From UBA2210 sp036825195 (GTDB lineage Bacteria > Desulfobacterota > Syntrophia > Syntrophales > UBA2210), in assembly GCA_036825195.1 (NCBI GenBank), contig DAISYQ010000027.1, positions 1 to 48,399 of the forward strand: a stretch of 48,399 nucleotides of DNA, given 5' to 3'. The position numbers were made by a program, and so were the translations under genes. A model generated the notes under the pieces. The model was not told the DNA's origin. It ran no database searches and saw only the letters and a list, made by a program, of their open reading frames with translations. Numbering within the stretch: position 1 is the stretch's first letter; every line of letters begins with the position of its first letter. Of the stretch, positions 19,061 through 27,199 are shown piece by piece.

Positions 19061-19166
19061 AATGATCTCGGCATATAAGCAAGTATGGTGATTGCGCATT
19101 AGAACCACTCAGACTTTTTATATACCACCCTCCTTTCTGCTGGTTTCGTTGCTTTAGCGTTGGCTC

Positions 19167-20717
19167 TCAGAGAGGGATATTGCCGTGCTTTCTCAGCGGC
19201 CTCTCTTCAACCTTGTTCCAGAGCATTTCCAATCCCTTTACAAGATATGGCCTTGTCTCGGATGGTGAGATAATAATGTCAACGACCTGTACCGATGCCG
19301 ACCAGTACGGTGTGCTGAAATGCTCGCGATATTCCTCCGCCTTCTGTTTCTTAAATTCATTCCGATCTGCTACCGATTCCATCTCCTTTTTATACAGAAC
19401 ACTTACGGCACCATCGGCACCCATGACTGCAATCTCGGCGGAGGGCCAAGACAAGACCATATCGGCACCCATCGTCTTTGAACCCATGGCGAAAAGGGAA
19501 CCGCCATAGGCTTTGCGTATTATGCAATTTATTTTGGGAACAGTGGCTTCTCGATAGGTATACAGCATCTTCGCTCCATGCCGTATGATCCCCTTGTGTT
19601 CTTCCGATACACCGGGCAGATACCCGGGCACATCCGTAAGGGTAATAATAGGAATGTTAAAGCAATCACAGGTTTGGTAGAACCGTGCGGCTTTATCCGA
19701 GGCATCACAATCAAGAACTCCCGCCTTCACCTTGGGCTGGTTAGCCACGATCCCTACGGAATATCCCCCGATTCTGGCAAATCCTGTTAGTATGTTCCTG
19801 GCGTAACCGGCCTTGACCTCAAAGAAGTCGCCGTTGTCCACCACGCTTGCAATCACGGCACGCATATCGAATGTTCGCTTGGGATTTGAGGGAACTATGT
19901 CAATCAAATCCTCATCACAGCGATCGGGTTTGTCGCCGGTGTGAATCCGAGGAGGTTTTTCCTGATAGCTCGACGGAAGGAAACTCAGCAGCTTCTTGAT
20001 TGCCTGCAGGCACTCCTTGTCGTCTCTAACAACAAAATCACAATTGCCGGCTATAGTGCTCTGTGGTTTGCTGCCGCCAAGGTCCTGGGCCGTGATCTCC
20101 TCACCCGTTACCGCCTTGATAACACTGGGTCCCGTAATAAACATCTGACTCGTGCCCTCTATCATAAAGATAAAGTCACCGAGGATTGGAGAGTACACGC
20201 CCCCGCCGGCACAATTTCCCATAATGGCAAATATCTGGGGAACGACTCCCGATGTATCGATATTCTCCGCAAAAAGCAGACTGTACGTTCCGCGCATGCC
20301 TTCCTGTATCCTGGCTCCGCCGGAATCTATCAATCCGACGATGGGCGCCTTTGTCTTCCTCGCCATGTCCATTATGTGGCACACCTTCTGGGCATGCCTC
20401 ATGCCGACCGTACCCCCCAAGACGGTGAAATCCTGAGAATAGGCATAAACCAGCCTTCCCTCTACCTTGCCGTATCCCGTTATAACCGCATCACCGTAGG
20501 GTCTCTTTTCATCCATCCCGAAGTCATGACACTCATGTCGCGCGAATAAATCCAATTCAACAAAGCTGCCCCTGTCGAACAAGAGGTCTATTCGTTCCCT
20601 GGCAGTCAGTTTTCCCGCCTTATGCTGACGTTCAATAGCCTTTTCCGATCCCCCCCTCTTGACTTGTTCCTCGAGCTGCCTCAGGTTTGTGAGACTTTCC
20701 CGCATTCCCACTTCCAC
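19167..20717 (-). CDS. Acyl-CoA carboxylase/decarboxylase carboxyltransferase subunit
   Basis: This protein of about 516 residues is the carboxyltransferase of the propionyl-CoA carboxylase beta / methylmalonyl-CoA decarboxylase alpha family. KQHKAGKLTARERIDLL-like sequence opens it. GLIDSGGARIQEG and GNCAGGGVYSPILGDF form the first crotonase-fold oxyanion site. GSKTMGADMVLSWPSAEIAVMG lies in the second domain. It moves carboxyl groups between biotin and an acyl-CoA. No biotin carboxylase or biotin carrier gene is nearby, so partners are encoded elsewhere. A GTG at 20717 has the best ribosome-binding spacing (GGGAGGGGG, 8 nt); the GTG at 20726 and ATG at 20705 are alternatives. It sits between the two amidohydrolase genes. 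Confidence 0.9.
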   Translation of the reverse strand: MEVGMRESLTNLRQLEEQVKRGGSEKAIERQHKAGKLTARERIDLLFDRGSFVELDLFARHECHDFGMDEKRPYGDAVITGYGKVEGRLVYAYSQDFTVLGGTVGMRHAQKVCHIMDMARKTKAPIVGLIDSGGARIQEGMRGTYSLLFAENIDTSGVVPQIFAIMGNCAGGGVYSPILGDFIFMIEGTSQMFITGPSVIKAVTGEEITAQDLGGSKPQSTIAGNCDFVVRDDKECLQAIKKLLSFLPSSYQEKPPRIHTGDKPDRCDEDLIDIVPSNPKRTFDMRAVIASVVDNGDFFEVKAGYARNILTGFARIGGYSVGIVANQPKVKAGVLDCDASDKAARFYQTCDCFNIPIITLTDVPGYLPGVSEEHKGIIRHGAKMLYTYREATVPKINCIIRKAYGGSLFAMGSKTMGADMVLSWPSAEIAVMGADGAVSVLYKKEMESVADRNEFKKQKAEEYREHFSTPYWSASVQVVDIIISPSETRPYLVKGLEMLWNKVEERPLRKHGNIPL

Positions 20718-20790
20718 TCTTTCCACCCCCTCCCAACAATGAACCCGCCGGAAACAAAGTTGATGATACTGGGTCGCCGATTCTAACGGT

Positions 20791-21873
20791 TCACACCTTC
20801 CATTCCTTCAAATCAACTCCCGCCCTTTCCAGTTCTTCTCCCAGGAAATTGACCGTATTCTTCCAGAGGGTATTCTCCAGCACCCCTTCTCGATACGGAA
20901 GCTGCATGTGCTGGAAGAGTATTCCATCGAGGGGGAAGAGATTGAATTCGGAGCCGAACATATACTTGTCCTTCTGGCGCCGATTAAGCTCAAACCAGGT
21001 ATGCGGCGAAGCCTTTGCAATATACTCGGGCCATATACCGGAAAGTTCACGAATGATATTGCCTTTATGTCTGTTCAGAAGAACTGCATCCTCGTCTCTT
21101 CCATCGGACACGTGAAGCATAACGATCTTTAGATTCGGAAAATCGGCCGAGATATCATCGATATCGGGAATGAGCTGCATGGTGTACTTTATCTTTGTTC
21201 CCAAGCCGCCCGGAGCGCCACTTCCCAGGCCGGTAAAGCCGGTATGAAGCTGAATGGGACACCCCAAATCCTGACACAGATCCCAGAGGGGATAAAACTG
21301 CTTATCGTTCACGTGAAAGGCCTGTCCGACCTGCTGGAATTTGAGGCCAATTAGTTTTAATTCTTTAATACACCGTTCGGCTTCAGCTAATGCTTCGTTA
21401 CCCTTCCATGGATCAACAGAGCCCCATCCCGTGACCACCACATCAGGGTACTTATCTCTCATTGCCGCTATCTCATCATTGGTATTACTCCTGTACAGAG
21501 GGTCTCCCGGGGCCATCGCCGTTTCGGCATCCCAACCACACGGCATAACCGCGACACCAAGTTCCCTGAACGGTTGGACCCACTCGTCTTCCGTCGGCAT
21601 AAGTGCCGATATGGCCTCCGGTGACACATCCTCTCTTTTGTAAAGATATTTCTCTAGGTGAACACGAAATTTTCCCAGACTTCGCCACCCAGTCTTCGTA
21701 TAGGGATGTGTGTGGACATCGAGGATTCTGGGTTTACCCTCTCTCCACTTCCGTATGATCTCCTTAACTTCCGGGTCTACGGAGTGGATGGGCTTTCCGC
21801 CTTTTATGATTTTGTTTAATCTTTTTAACTCCGCAGGTTCCATTTCCAACATACCAAACCGTTCTTTTTCCAT
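20791..21873 (-). CDS. Amidohydrolase-2 family metal-dependent hydrolase or decarboxylase
   Basis: This protein of about 360 residues has the metal-binding pattern of amidohydrolase-2: DVHTHPYTKTGW gives the N-terminal HxH, CPIQLHTGFTG the third His, and VMLHVSDG the fourth. The usual late Asp is Glu in MFGSEFN. Relatives hydrolyse lactones or cyclic diketones, or decarboxylate aromatic acids. I choose the ATG at 21873, after GGGAGGGGGAAGC, rather than upstream in-frame starts. It is the first gene after the -24/-12 promoter at 21975-21990 and so leads the cluster. Substrate is unknown; a ring-opening or decarboxylating step is plausible but not shown. Confidence 0.8.
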   Translation of the reverse strand: MEKERFGMLEMEPAELKRLNKIIKGGKPIHSVDPEVKEIIRKWREGKPRILDVHTHPYTKTGWRSLGKFRVHLEKYLYKREDVSPEAISALMPTEDEWVQPFRELGVAVMPCGWDAETAMAPGDPLYRSNTNDEIAAMRDKYPDVVVTGWGSVDPWKGNEALAEAERCIKELKLIGLKFQQVGQAFHVNDKQFYPLWDLCQDLGCPIQLHTGFTGLGSGAPGGLGTKIKYTMQLIPDIDDISADFPNLKIVMLHVSDGRDEDAVLLNRHKGNIIRELSGIWPEYIAKASPHTWFELNRRQKDKYMFGSEFNLFPLDGILFQHMQLPYREGVLENTLWKNTVNFLGEELERAGVDLKEWKV

Positions 21874-21974
21874 TTTGCTTCCCCCTCCCTTAAGAATTAT
21901 ATTGGTTTTACCCTGCATGAAACGACGAACGATATCCGGCCCAAATTCGTTTTTTGTTTACTGAATAGTATTCG

Positions 21975-21990
21975 AGCAAATAACAGGCCA
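21975..21990 (-). promoter_or_regulatory. Sigma-54 (-24/-12) promoter for the catabolic cluster
   Basis: On the minus strand the sequence is TGGCCTGTTATTTGCT, against consensus TGGCACG-N4-TTGCW. The invariant GG (21989-21988) and GC (21977-21976) have the required 10-nt spacing. Predicted transcription starts near 21964, about 90 nt before the amidohydrolase ATG at 21873. A sigma-54 activator gene lies just upstream, which strongly supports the call. Confidence 0.75.
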
Positions 21991-22086
21991 GTCACTGCTT
22001 ACCGGAGCTATCTTGCGGACTATAAAGAATTTTCCATTTTGAGATTGAAGGATGGATTATGGCTTCCCTGAAAGGAGGAAGTGAAG

Positions 22087-22104
22087 TGTAGATGTTCATC
22101 TACA
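22087..22104. promoter_or_regulatory. Perfect palindrome, candidate enhancer site for the sigma-54 activator
   Basis: TGTAGATGTTCATCTACA has 8-bp arms around TT. It is centred about 110 bp upstream of the -12 element, within the usual range for enhancer-binding proteins. A related half-site and 8-bp palindrome (TACATGTA) lie near 22171. The 2-nt loop and lack of a U-tract argue against a terminator for the regulator gene. Binding by the adjacent activator is inferred. Confidence 0.5.
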
Positions 22105-22185
22105 TGAAAATGGGCAAACTAGTACCTATCGACGAGAATACTACGGGATACAGTCTTATTTAAGATATTCTACATGTATATGATG

Positions 22186-23562
22186 CTATACACCAATATG
22201 GTACTTCTTGATCTTCTGATACAGCCCCGTTCTATGGATTCCAAGTCTTTTCGAAGCCTCTGCCTTATTACCTTCGGCTGATCGGAGTGCCTCTATTATG
22301 GATACCTTCTCGGTATCTTCCAATGTCCTGCGTAAAGAACAGGGCTTGCCTCCGGCAACACATCTTTTTCCCTGTTCCCTTATTCGTCTCGGGAAATCAT
22401 CGATACGGATTGTTTTGCCTTTCCCCGTAATCATAGCACGCTCCAGTACATTTCTCAGTTCACGGACATTACCAGGCCAATCATATCCTTTCAGCACATC
22501 CATTGCATCATCTGAAATCTTAGTCGGTCCATAGGCAACCTCTCCTCTCAGGTGAGACATAAGATAGGAGCTAATCAGTGGAATATCTTCCGGTATGTCA
22601 CGGAGGTTCGGCGTGGTGATATGAAAGATATTGATACGGTAAAAGAGATCCTTTCGGAACAGGCCATTGTTAATCATACTCTGGAGATCTTGATTGGTTG
22701 ATGCAATAAGACGGAAATCCACTTTGACAGGCTGTGTGCCACCGATTCGATCGATTGCATATTCCTGAAGAACACGCAAAAGCTTAGCCTGCATTCTAAG
22801 CGGCAGTTCGCCAATTTCATCCAGTAAGATAGTGCTCCCGTGTGCAAGCTCAAATTTGCCTTTCTTTCCGTGTGAGGACGCCCCGGTGAATGATCCCTTT
22901 TCATAACCGAAGAGTTCACTCTCGAACAGCTCTTCTGGGATCGCTGCGCAATTAACCCTGATAAAGGGGCAATCTGCCCGTCGACTTTTCTTATGGATGT
23001 AGTGAGCCACAATTTCCTTGCCTGTCCCCGTCTCGCCGGTAATGAGCACGGGAGCATCACTCGTGGAAGCGATAATAGCGCTTTTCTGAACCTCCAGTAT
23101 CGGCTCCGATTTACCGGCAAGAAAATCACCAGTCTTCGTGCTGTTCCGGTACAGTTCTATTTGTGTCTTGAGTATCTCTATCTCGTGAAGAAGTGTTTTA
23201 ATCTTCGAAGTTTCGTTGAACATGCCCTTCCCCAGGGCTCCAATTACCTTTCCGTTATGATCTTTGAGGGGAATATTGGCGATAATCTGTTGTTTGCCGC
23301 CGATATATATCGATTCTCCGATTCTTGCCTTCCCCGTCTTAAGTACCTCATGCAAATGACTGTTCTTGATAACCTCATTGAGGGGCTTCCCTATTACATC
23401 AGAGGGGTTAATGCCGATAAGTCTCGGGCTGAATCGGCTCATAAAGCAGATCTTCCCCTGAGAATCGATTATCATGGGACATTCATATGGATTCTCCAAG
23501 GCGGCGGCTATTAAATCTCTGCTAAGGTAAGACAAACTATCAACCGTTGTTTCATGGGGCAT
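22186..23562 (-). CDS. Sigma-54-dependent transcriptional activator (PAS-AAA-Fis)
   Basis: This 458-residue regulator has three parts. A PAS-type sensor occupies roughly residues 20-125. The AAA+ domain has Walker A GETGTGKE at 175-182, the sigma-54-contact loop GSFTGA at 223-228 and Walker B LLDEIGELP near 247. A Fis-type helix-turn-helix ends the protein (ALRSAEGNKAEASKRLGIHRTGLYQKI). There is no receiver domain, so a small ligand sensed by the PAS domain, rather than phosphorylation, probably controls it. The ATG at 23562 follows AAAAGGAGGGAGAAG. It lies between the minus-strand cluster with its -24/-12 promoter and the plus-strand CoA ligase, and is the natural candidate to activate both. 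Confidence 0.95.
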   Translation of the reverse strand: MPHETTVDSLSYLSRDLIAAALENPYECPMIIDSQGKICFMSRFSPRLIGINPSDVIGKPLNEVIKNSHLHEVLKTGKARIGESIYIGGKQQIIANIPLKDHNGKVIGALGKGMFNETSKIKTLLHEIEILKTQIELYRNSTKTGDFLAGKSEPILEVQKSAIIASTSDAPVLITGETGTGKEIVAHYIHKKSRRADCPFIRVNCAAIPEELFESELFGYEKGSFTGASSHGKKGKFELAHGSTILLDEIGELPLRMQAKLLRVLQEYAIDRIGGTQPVKVDFRLIASTNQDLQSMINNGLFRKDLFYRINIFHITTPNLRDIPEDIPLISSYLMSHLRGEVAYGPTKISDDAMDVLKGYDWPGNVRELRNVLERAMITGKGKTIRIDDFPRRIREQGKRCVAGGKPCSLRRTLEDTEKVSIIEALRSAEGNKAEASKRLGIHRTGLYQKIKKYHIGV

Positions 23563-24225
23563 AGCAATCTTCTCCCTCCTTTTGAGATAGACAAATGTAC
23601 GTTTGCCCGAAGAATATTTATGTGATAGCCTAGATTATAATAAGTGGGGTGTGCCCACATTTCTTATTTTAGAGTTCAACCATGAAACTGGGTTTACTCA
23701 TCATCGATGTATATCAAAGGAAGGAACACTAAATAAGAGATACTCTCCGTGAAAAACAATCTTATGGAGCGTAACCGGTAGTGTATATTATCTATCGTAT
23801 TACCTTGATAACGATTGAGAAACGATGCGCTTCCTTTAAGGAGCTGTATCGAAACCATTTCTACAAGAAGTCATGCTATCTGAAGTTGCGGTACTATTCA
23901 AGAAAATTCTGAAACAGAAAAGTTGTAACATCCCTCTGACATGATTCAAGCCCTCCACACCATGCTACGAAGAATCTCATGTTGGTATAGAATGTGCTTA
24001 TTATTTATTCGATTGCCAATCCCGTAACCTCTCATTACCTTGATGAGCGGATTGACCAAGAACTACATTTACCCGATTTGAGACACAATATCGATTAACA
24101 CATATTTGAGAAACCCTATTTCAGAATAGCCATTCATGCAGGAGGGTACGGGGAAGTAATCATACCGGCGCAGTAGGGGGGTGCAAGAAAGGAAAACTTA
24201 TCTAACCCAAACAAGGAGGGAAGAG
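23563..24225. other. 663-bp divergent regulatory region
   Basis: No coding sequence is supported here. The stretch separates the minus-strand regulator from the plus-strand CoA ligase and is AT-rich. It contains the -24/-12 candidate at 23982-23998, a short inverted repeat GTGGG/CCCAC near 23644-23658, and the ligase ribosome-binding site AAGGAGGG at its right end. I see no tRNA, terminator or copy of the 22087 palindrome. Confidence 0.6.
23982..23998 (+). promoter_or_regulatory. Candidate sigma-54 promoter for the plus-strand CoA ligase
   Basis: TTGGTATAGAATGTGCT has the GG (23984-23985) and GC (23996-23997) dinucleotides at the required 10-nt spacing, with TTGG and TGCT matching the consensus ends. 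The CAC after GG is missing, so it is weaker than the promoter at 21975. The predicted leader to the ATG at 24226 is long, about 215 nt. Confidence 0.4.
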
Positions 24226-25866
24226 ATGGCTATTGAAAGCAATGTGACAAAACAACAGATTGCTGAGCACACGAGATTGGGATTTTGGGATAAATGGACT
24301 TTCTGTGATTACATTAAAAGATGGGGGAATACCTTTCCCGACAAGGAGGCATTGATTGATCCGAACACACGCCTCACGTGGTCTCAATACAAGACCATGA
24401 TGGACAGAATGGCCCTTCATTTTCTGAAGCTGGGCATCAAGAGGGATGATCTGGTTGTAACCCAGATTCCAAACCGTGTGGAGGCCATCATTATCGAAAT
24501 GGCTTTGGCACGAATAGGGGCCTGTATCGTTCCCCTCGCCATGCAATGGAGGGAGCATGAGCTGAATTACGTCATCGGGCAGACGGAAGCTCCGGTGATG
24601 ATCGTGGCCAAAGAATACGGAAAATTCAAGTACGTTGACTACGCAAAATCGCTCCGGTCACAAAATGCATGCCTGAAACATATCATTGTTATGGGCGATG
24701 AACCTTCCGAGGGAACACTTTCTTTTCAAAAGATGTGGGATGATAGCATAGAAGAGCAGTATCCGCCGGACTATCTGGACAAAAACTGTACCATAGATGC
24801 AAATGACGTCCTTACGATGTGCTATACCTCCGGAACCGAAGCCGATCCGAAGGGCTGCCCCAGAACGCACAACCACTGGAAAGCCTTTGAACGATCTTCC
24901 TTCCTTCACCACCTCACCGAAAACGTACACGACAAGGTTGTCATGGCCCTTCCGTGGATCAATCTGTTTGGTCAGAGTGTCGGAGTCCTGTCGATGGCAA
25001 TGGTGGGAGGCACGCTGATTCTGCTGGACGGCTTTAATCCGGCAACGATGGCGCAGACGATCCATAAAGAAAAGGCAACACTGTATGCCGGAGTTCCGGC
25101 GATGCATGTCGCACTCCTCAACTATCCCGAACTGGATAAGTATGATTTGAGTTCCCTGAGGGTTATCGCCAGCGGCGGGGCTCCGTGTCCCAAGTCGGTA
25201 ATTCTCAGACTCATGGAGAAGGGGTGCCTTGTGTGGAACGGGTTCGGTTCGAATGAGGGGACGTTGAATACCACGGAAGTCGGCGTGGATCCCGAGATCG
25301 TGTCAACGACTATCGGTCTCCAGCAACTGTACAGCGAAGTAAAAATCGTTGATCCCGATAATAACAGACTGGGAGTCGGGATTGCCGGTGAATACTGCCA
25401 GAAGGCACCGTTTATCATTGCCGGGTACTATAAACGTCCCGACCTGAATAGAGACAAGTGGGACGATGAGGGGTTCTATCATTCCGGAGATGCCTGTTAT
25501 CTCGATGAAGACGGATTTTACCATTTCTCCACCCGGCTTAAGGATATTATTATTCGTGGCGGCATGAACATCAGCGCCGAAGAGGTCGAGTTTATACTGT
25601 ATAAGCATCCCCAAATCCTCAACGTGGCCATCGTGGGCATGCCCGATGATAAACTGGGAGAGAGATGCTGTGCTTACGTTGAAATCAAACCCGGGGAAAA
25701 GGGCCTGACAGTCGAAGAGGCGCAGGCATTTATGGAACAGGAAAAGGTGGCCAAGTACAAGTGGCCGGAGCGGATCGAAATCGTAGAGCAGCTGCCCAGG
25801 ACACCAACGGGAAAGGTGCTTAAATACGTTCTGCGCGAGGATATTGCTGAAAAGCTGGGGGCATAG
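24226..25866 (+). CDS. AMP-dependent CoA ligase (cyclic/aryl acid-like)
   Basis: This 546-residue ANL-superfamily ligase has CYTSGTEADPKGCPRTH as its phosphate-binding loop near residue 200; TEADPKG is a variant of the common TTGxPKG. Later come VWNGFGSNEG, FYHSGDACYLDEDGFYHFSTR and GGMNISAEEVEF, then LPRTPTGKVLKYVL with the catalytic Lys. The ATG at 24226 has AAGGAGGG five nt upstream; the frame also opens earlier at a GTG (24181) without support. It is encoded opposite to the main cluster, beyond the shared sigma-54 activator, and is probably part of the same regulon. It would activate a carboxylic acid with ATP and CoA. A metallo-hydrolase gene follows. Confidence 0.9.
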   Translation: MAIESNVTKQQIAEHTRLGFWDKWTFCDYIKRWGNTFPDKEALIDPNTRLTWSQYKTMMDRMALHFLKLGIKRDDLVVTQIPNRVEAIIIEMALARIGACIVPLAMQWREHELNYVIGQTEAPVMIVAKEYGKFKYVDYAKSLRSQNACLKHIIVMGDEPSEGTLSFQKMWDDSIEEQYPPDYLDKNCTIDANDVLTMCYTSGTEADPKGCPRTHNHWKAFERSSFLHHLTENVHDKVVMALPWINLFGQSVGVLSMAMVGGTLILLDGFNPATMAQTIHKEKATLYAGVPAMHVALLNYPELDKYDLSSLRVIASGGAPCPKSVILRLMEKGCLVWNGFGSNEGTLNTTEVGVDPEIVSTTIGLQQLYSEVKIVDPDNNRLGVGIAGEYCQKAPFIIAGYYKRPDLNRDKWDDEGFYHSGDACYLDEDGFYHFSTRLKDIIIRGGMNISAEEVEFILYKHPQILNVAIVGMPDDKLGERCCAYVEIKPGEKGLTVEEAQAFMEQEKVAKYKWPERIEIVEQLPRTPTGKVLKYVLREDIAEKLGA

Positions 25867-25907
25867 CAACCGGGTGCCCTCCAAACGATGGATGAATTGA
25901 ACACCGG

Positions 25908-25974
25908 GGACATCGTGCGTGTAAAAACGGTCGGGATCGTCCTTTCCGATCATCTTCTTACACGCACGATGTCC
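25908..25974 (+). repeat. 17-bp perfect inverted repeat between CoA ligase and metallo-hydrolase genes
   Basis: GGACATCGTGCGTGTAA (25908-25924) and TTACACGCACGATGTCC (25958-25974) are exact reverse complements. The 33-nt loop holds a further small GATCG/CGATC hairpin. No T-tract follows, so a standard intrinsic terminator is unlikely. The stem ends about 47 bp before the next ATG and may act in mRNA stability, attenuation or as a mobile-element remnant. Confidence 0.7.
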
Positions 25975-26020
25975 GATTCTCGCGTACCACCATGAACGGA
26001 GATAAAAGGTGAGGTGTCAT

Positions 26021-26911
26021 ATGAAGATTGCAGACGTTGGCCCAATCTCGGACAGTCTGATTCTGTTAGGTGATAGAAACGTATGCATGTATCTCCTGAA
26101 GGGCGATCGATATCTCCTGCTCGGAGGCGGCATGTCCTATGTGGTACCATCGGTAGAAGAACAGATGGACCGCTTTGGAGTCGACCGCGATCGCATCATG
26201 GGTCTTTTGATTCTCCACTCTCATTTCGATCACACCACCGCTGCCCCGTATTTTATGCAGGCATACCCCGAAATGGAGATCATGGCCTCAGCCGGAACGA
26301 AGAAGGTGATGGGGATTGAAAAGGCAGTGAAAAACATTGCCGCTCTGGACAGGGATACGCGTCGACTGTATGGTGTGGATAATCGCTTCAGGGGCATCTC
26401 CCTTGAATTTAAGCCACCTGAAATCACGCGGACACTCGGTGACGGAGATACTGTTGATCTGGGCGGTGGAGTCGGCATCTCCATACTGGAGACCCCCGGT
26501 CACAGCAAATGTTCCATTACCGCTTACGAACCTGCTCTTCAATATCTCTTCCCCTCCGACGGAGTACCGCTTCCCGTTTTGGATGAAGGCCAGCTAATGC
26601 TCATGGCCAATGACAACATTGCACAGTACCTGAAATCTCTGGAGCGGATGGCCTCTCTGGAGGTAGCGGCGGTTTGCTGTGAACATGGCGGAGCTGTTCA
26701 TGGAGAGGATGCGACATCATTTTTACAACAGGGCCTGGAATTGACCCGCTCAAAATACACAGACTACCGGCGGGCCATGCAATCAGGAGCAGATGCCCGT
26801 GAACTGGCCCGGCATGAAGTGGATAAGATTCTTAAGAGTCGCGCATTCGGTCTGATTCCTGAGGATGTTCTGTTGAATGTCGTTACCGCCATGATTCTCA
26901 GCGCAGCCTGA
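26021..26911 (+). CDS. Metallo-beta-lactamase-fold hydrolase
   Basis: This 296-residue protein has the MBL zinc motif HSHFDH at residues 66-71, ILETPGHSKCSI for the next His ligand, FPSDGVPLPV for the bridging Asp region and CCEHGG for the last His. The family includes thioesterases, glyoxalase II and lactonases. Placement 154 bp after a CoA ligase gene suggests it may hydrolyse a thioester or lactone in the same pathway; this is inferred. I choose the ATG at 26021, preceded by GAGGTG; the frame also opens at a GTG at 26009. It has no signal peptide, so it is probably cytoplasmic. Confidence 0.85.
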   Translation: MKIADVGPISDSLILLGDRNVCMYLLKGDRYLLLGGGMSYVVPSVEEQMDRFGVDRDRIMGLLILHSHFDHTTAAPYFMQAYPEMEIMASAGTKKVMGIEKAVKNIAALDRDTRRLYGVDNRFRGISLEFKPPEITRTLGDGDTVDLGGGVGISILETPGHSKCSITAYEPALQYLFPSDGVPLPVLDEGQLMLMANDNIAQYLKSLERMASLEVAAVCCEHGGAVHGEDATSFLQQGLELTRSKYTDYRRAMQSGADARELARHEVDKILKSRAFGLIPEDVLLNVVTAMILSAA

Positions 26912-27040
26912 TACCACGATTCGCCATGAGCTCCGTACCGGAGGGTGTCTTTCTACCCGACATCCGACCTGCCTTTTTATATACATCGGCGTATAATGGA
27001 TATCTGCTTTCGGGATCACGGGATTTTCAGTATTAACAAG

Positions 27041-27070
27041 TTGACGTTTGATACTCTCTGTGTTTACAAT
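27041..27070 (+). promoter_or_regulatory. Sigma-70-type promoter for the selenoperoxiredoxin gene
   Basis: TTGACG (27041-27046) and TACAAT (27065-27070) are separated by 18 bp. Each differs from consensus at one base. Transcription would start near 27077, leaving a leader of about 120 nt before the ATG at 27200. Confidence 0.55.
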
Positions 27071-27199
27071 TACACCATTACAGATGCTAATGTTTGCCAT
27101 CAAAACAGGATAGACCTCCGGAGGCGCGAAGAGGAGACACTGTCCATTTTTCCGTACTCCGGATGGCCTATGGGAACGATGTAACGGGAGGAATCAGTC

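Noticed and set aside
22087..22104. Palindrome as terminator of the sigma-54 activator gene
   Set aside because: Two-nt loop and no T-tract on the minus strand; distance to the -24/-12 promoter fits an enhancer site better.
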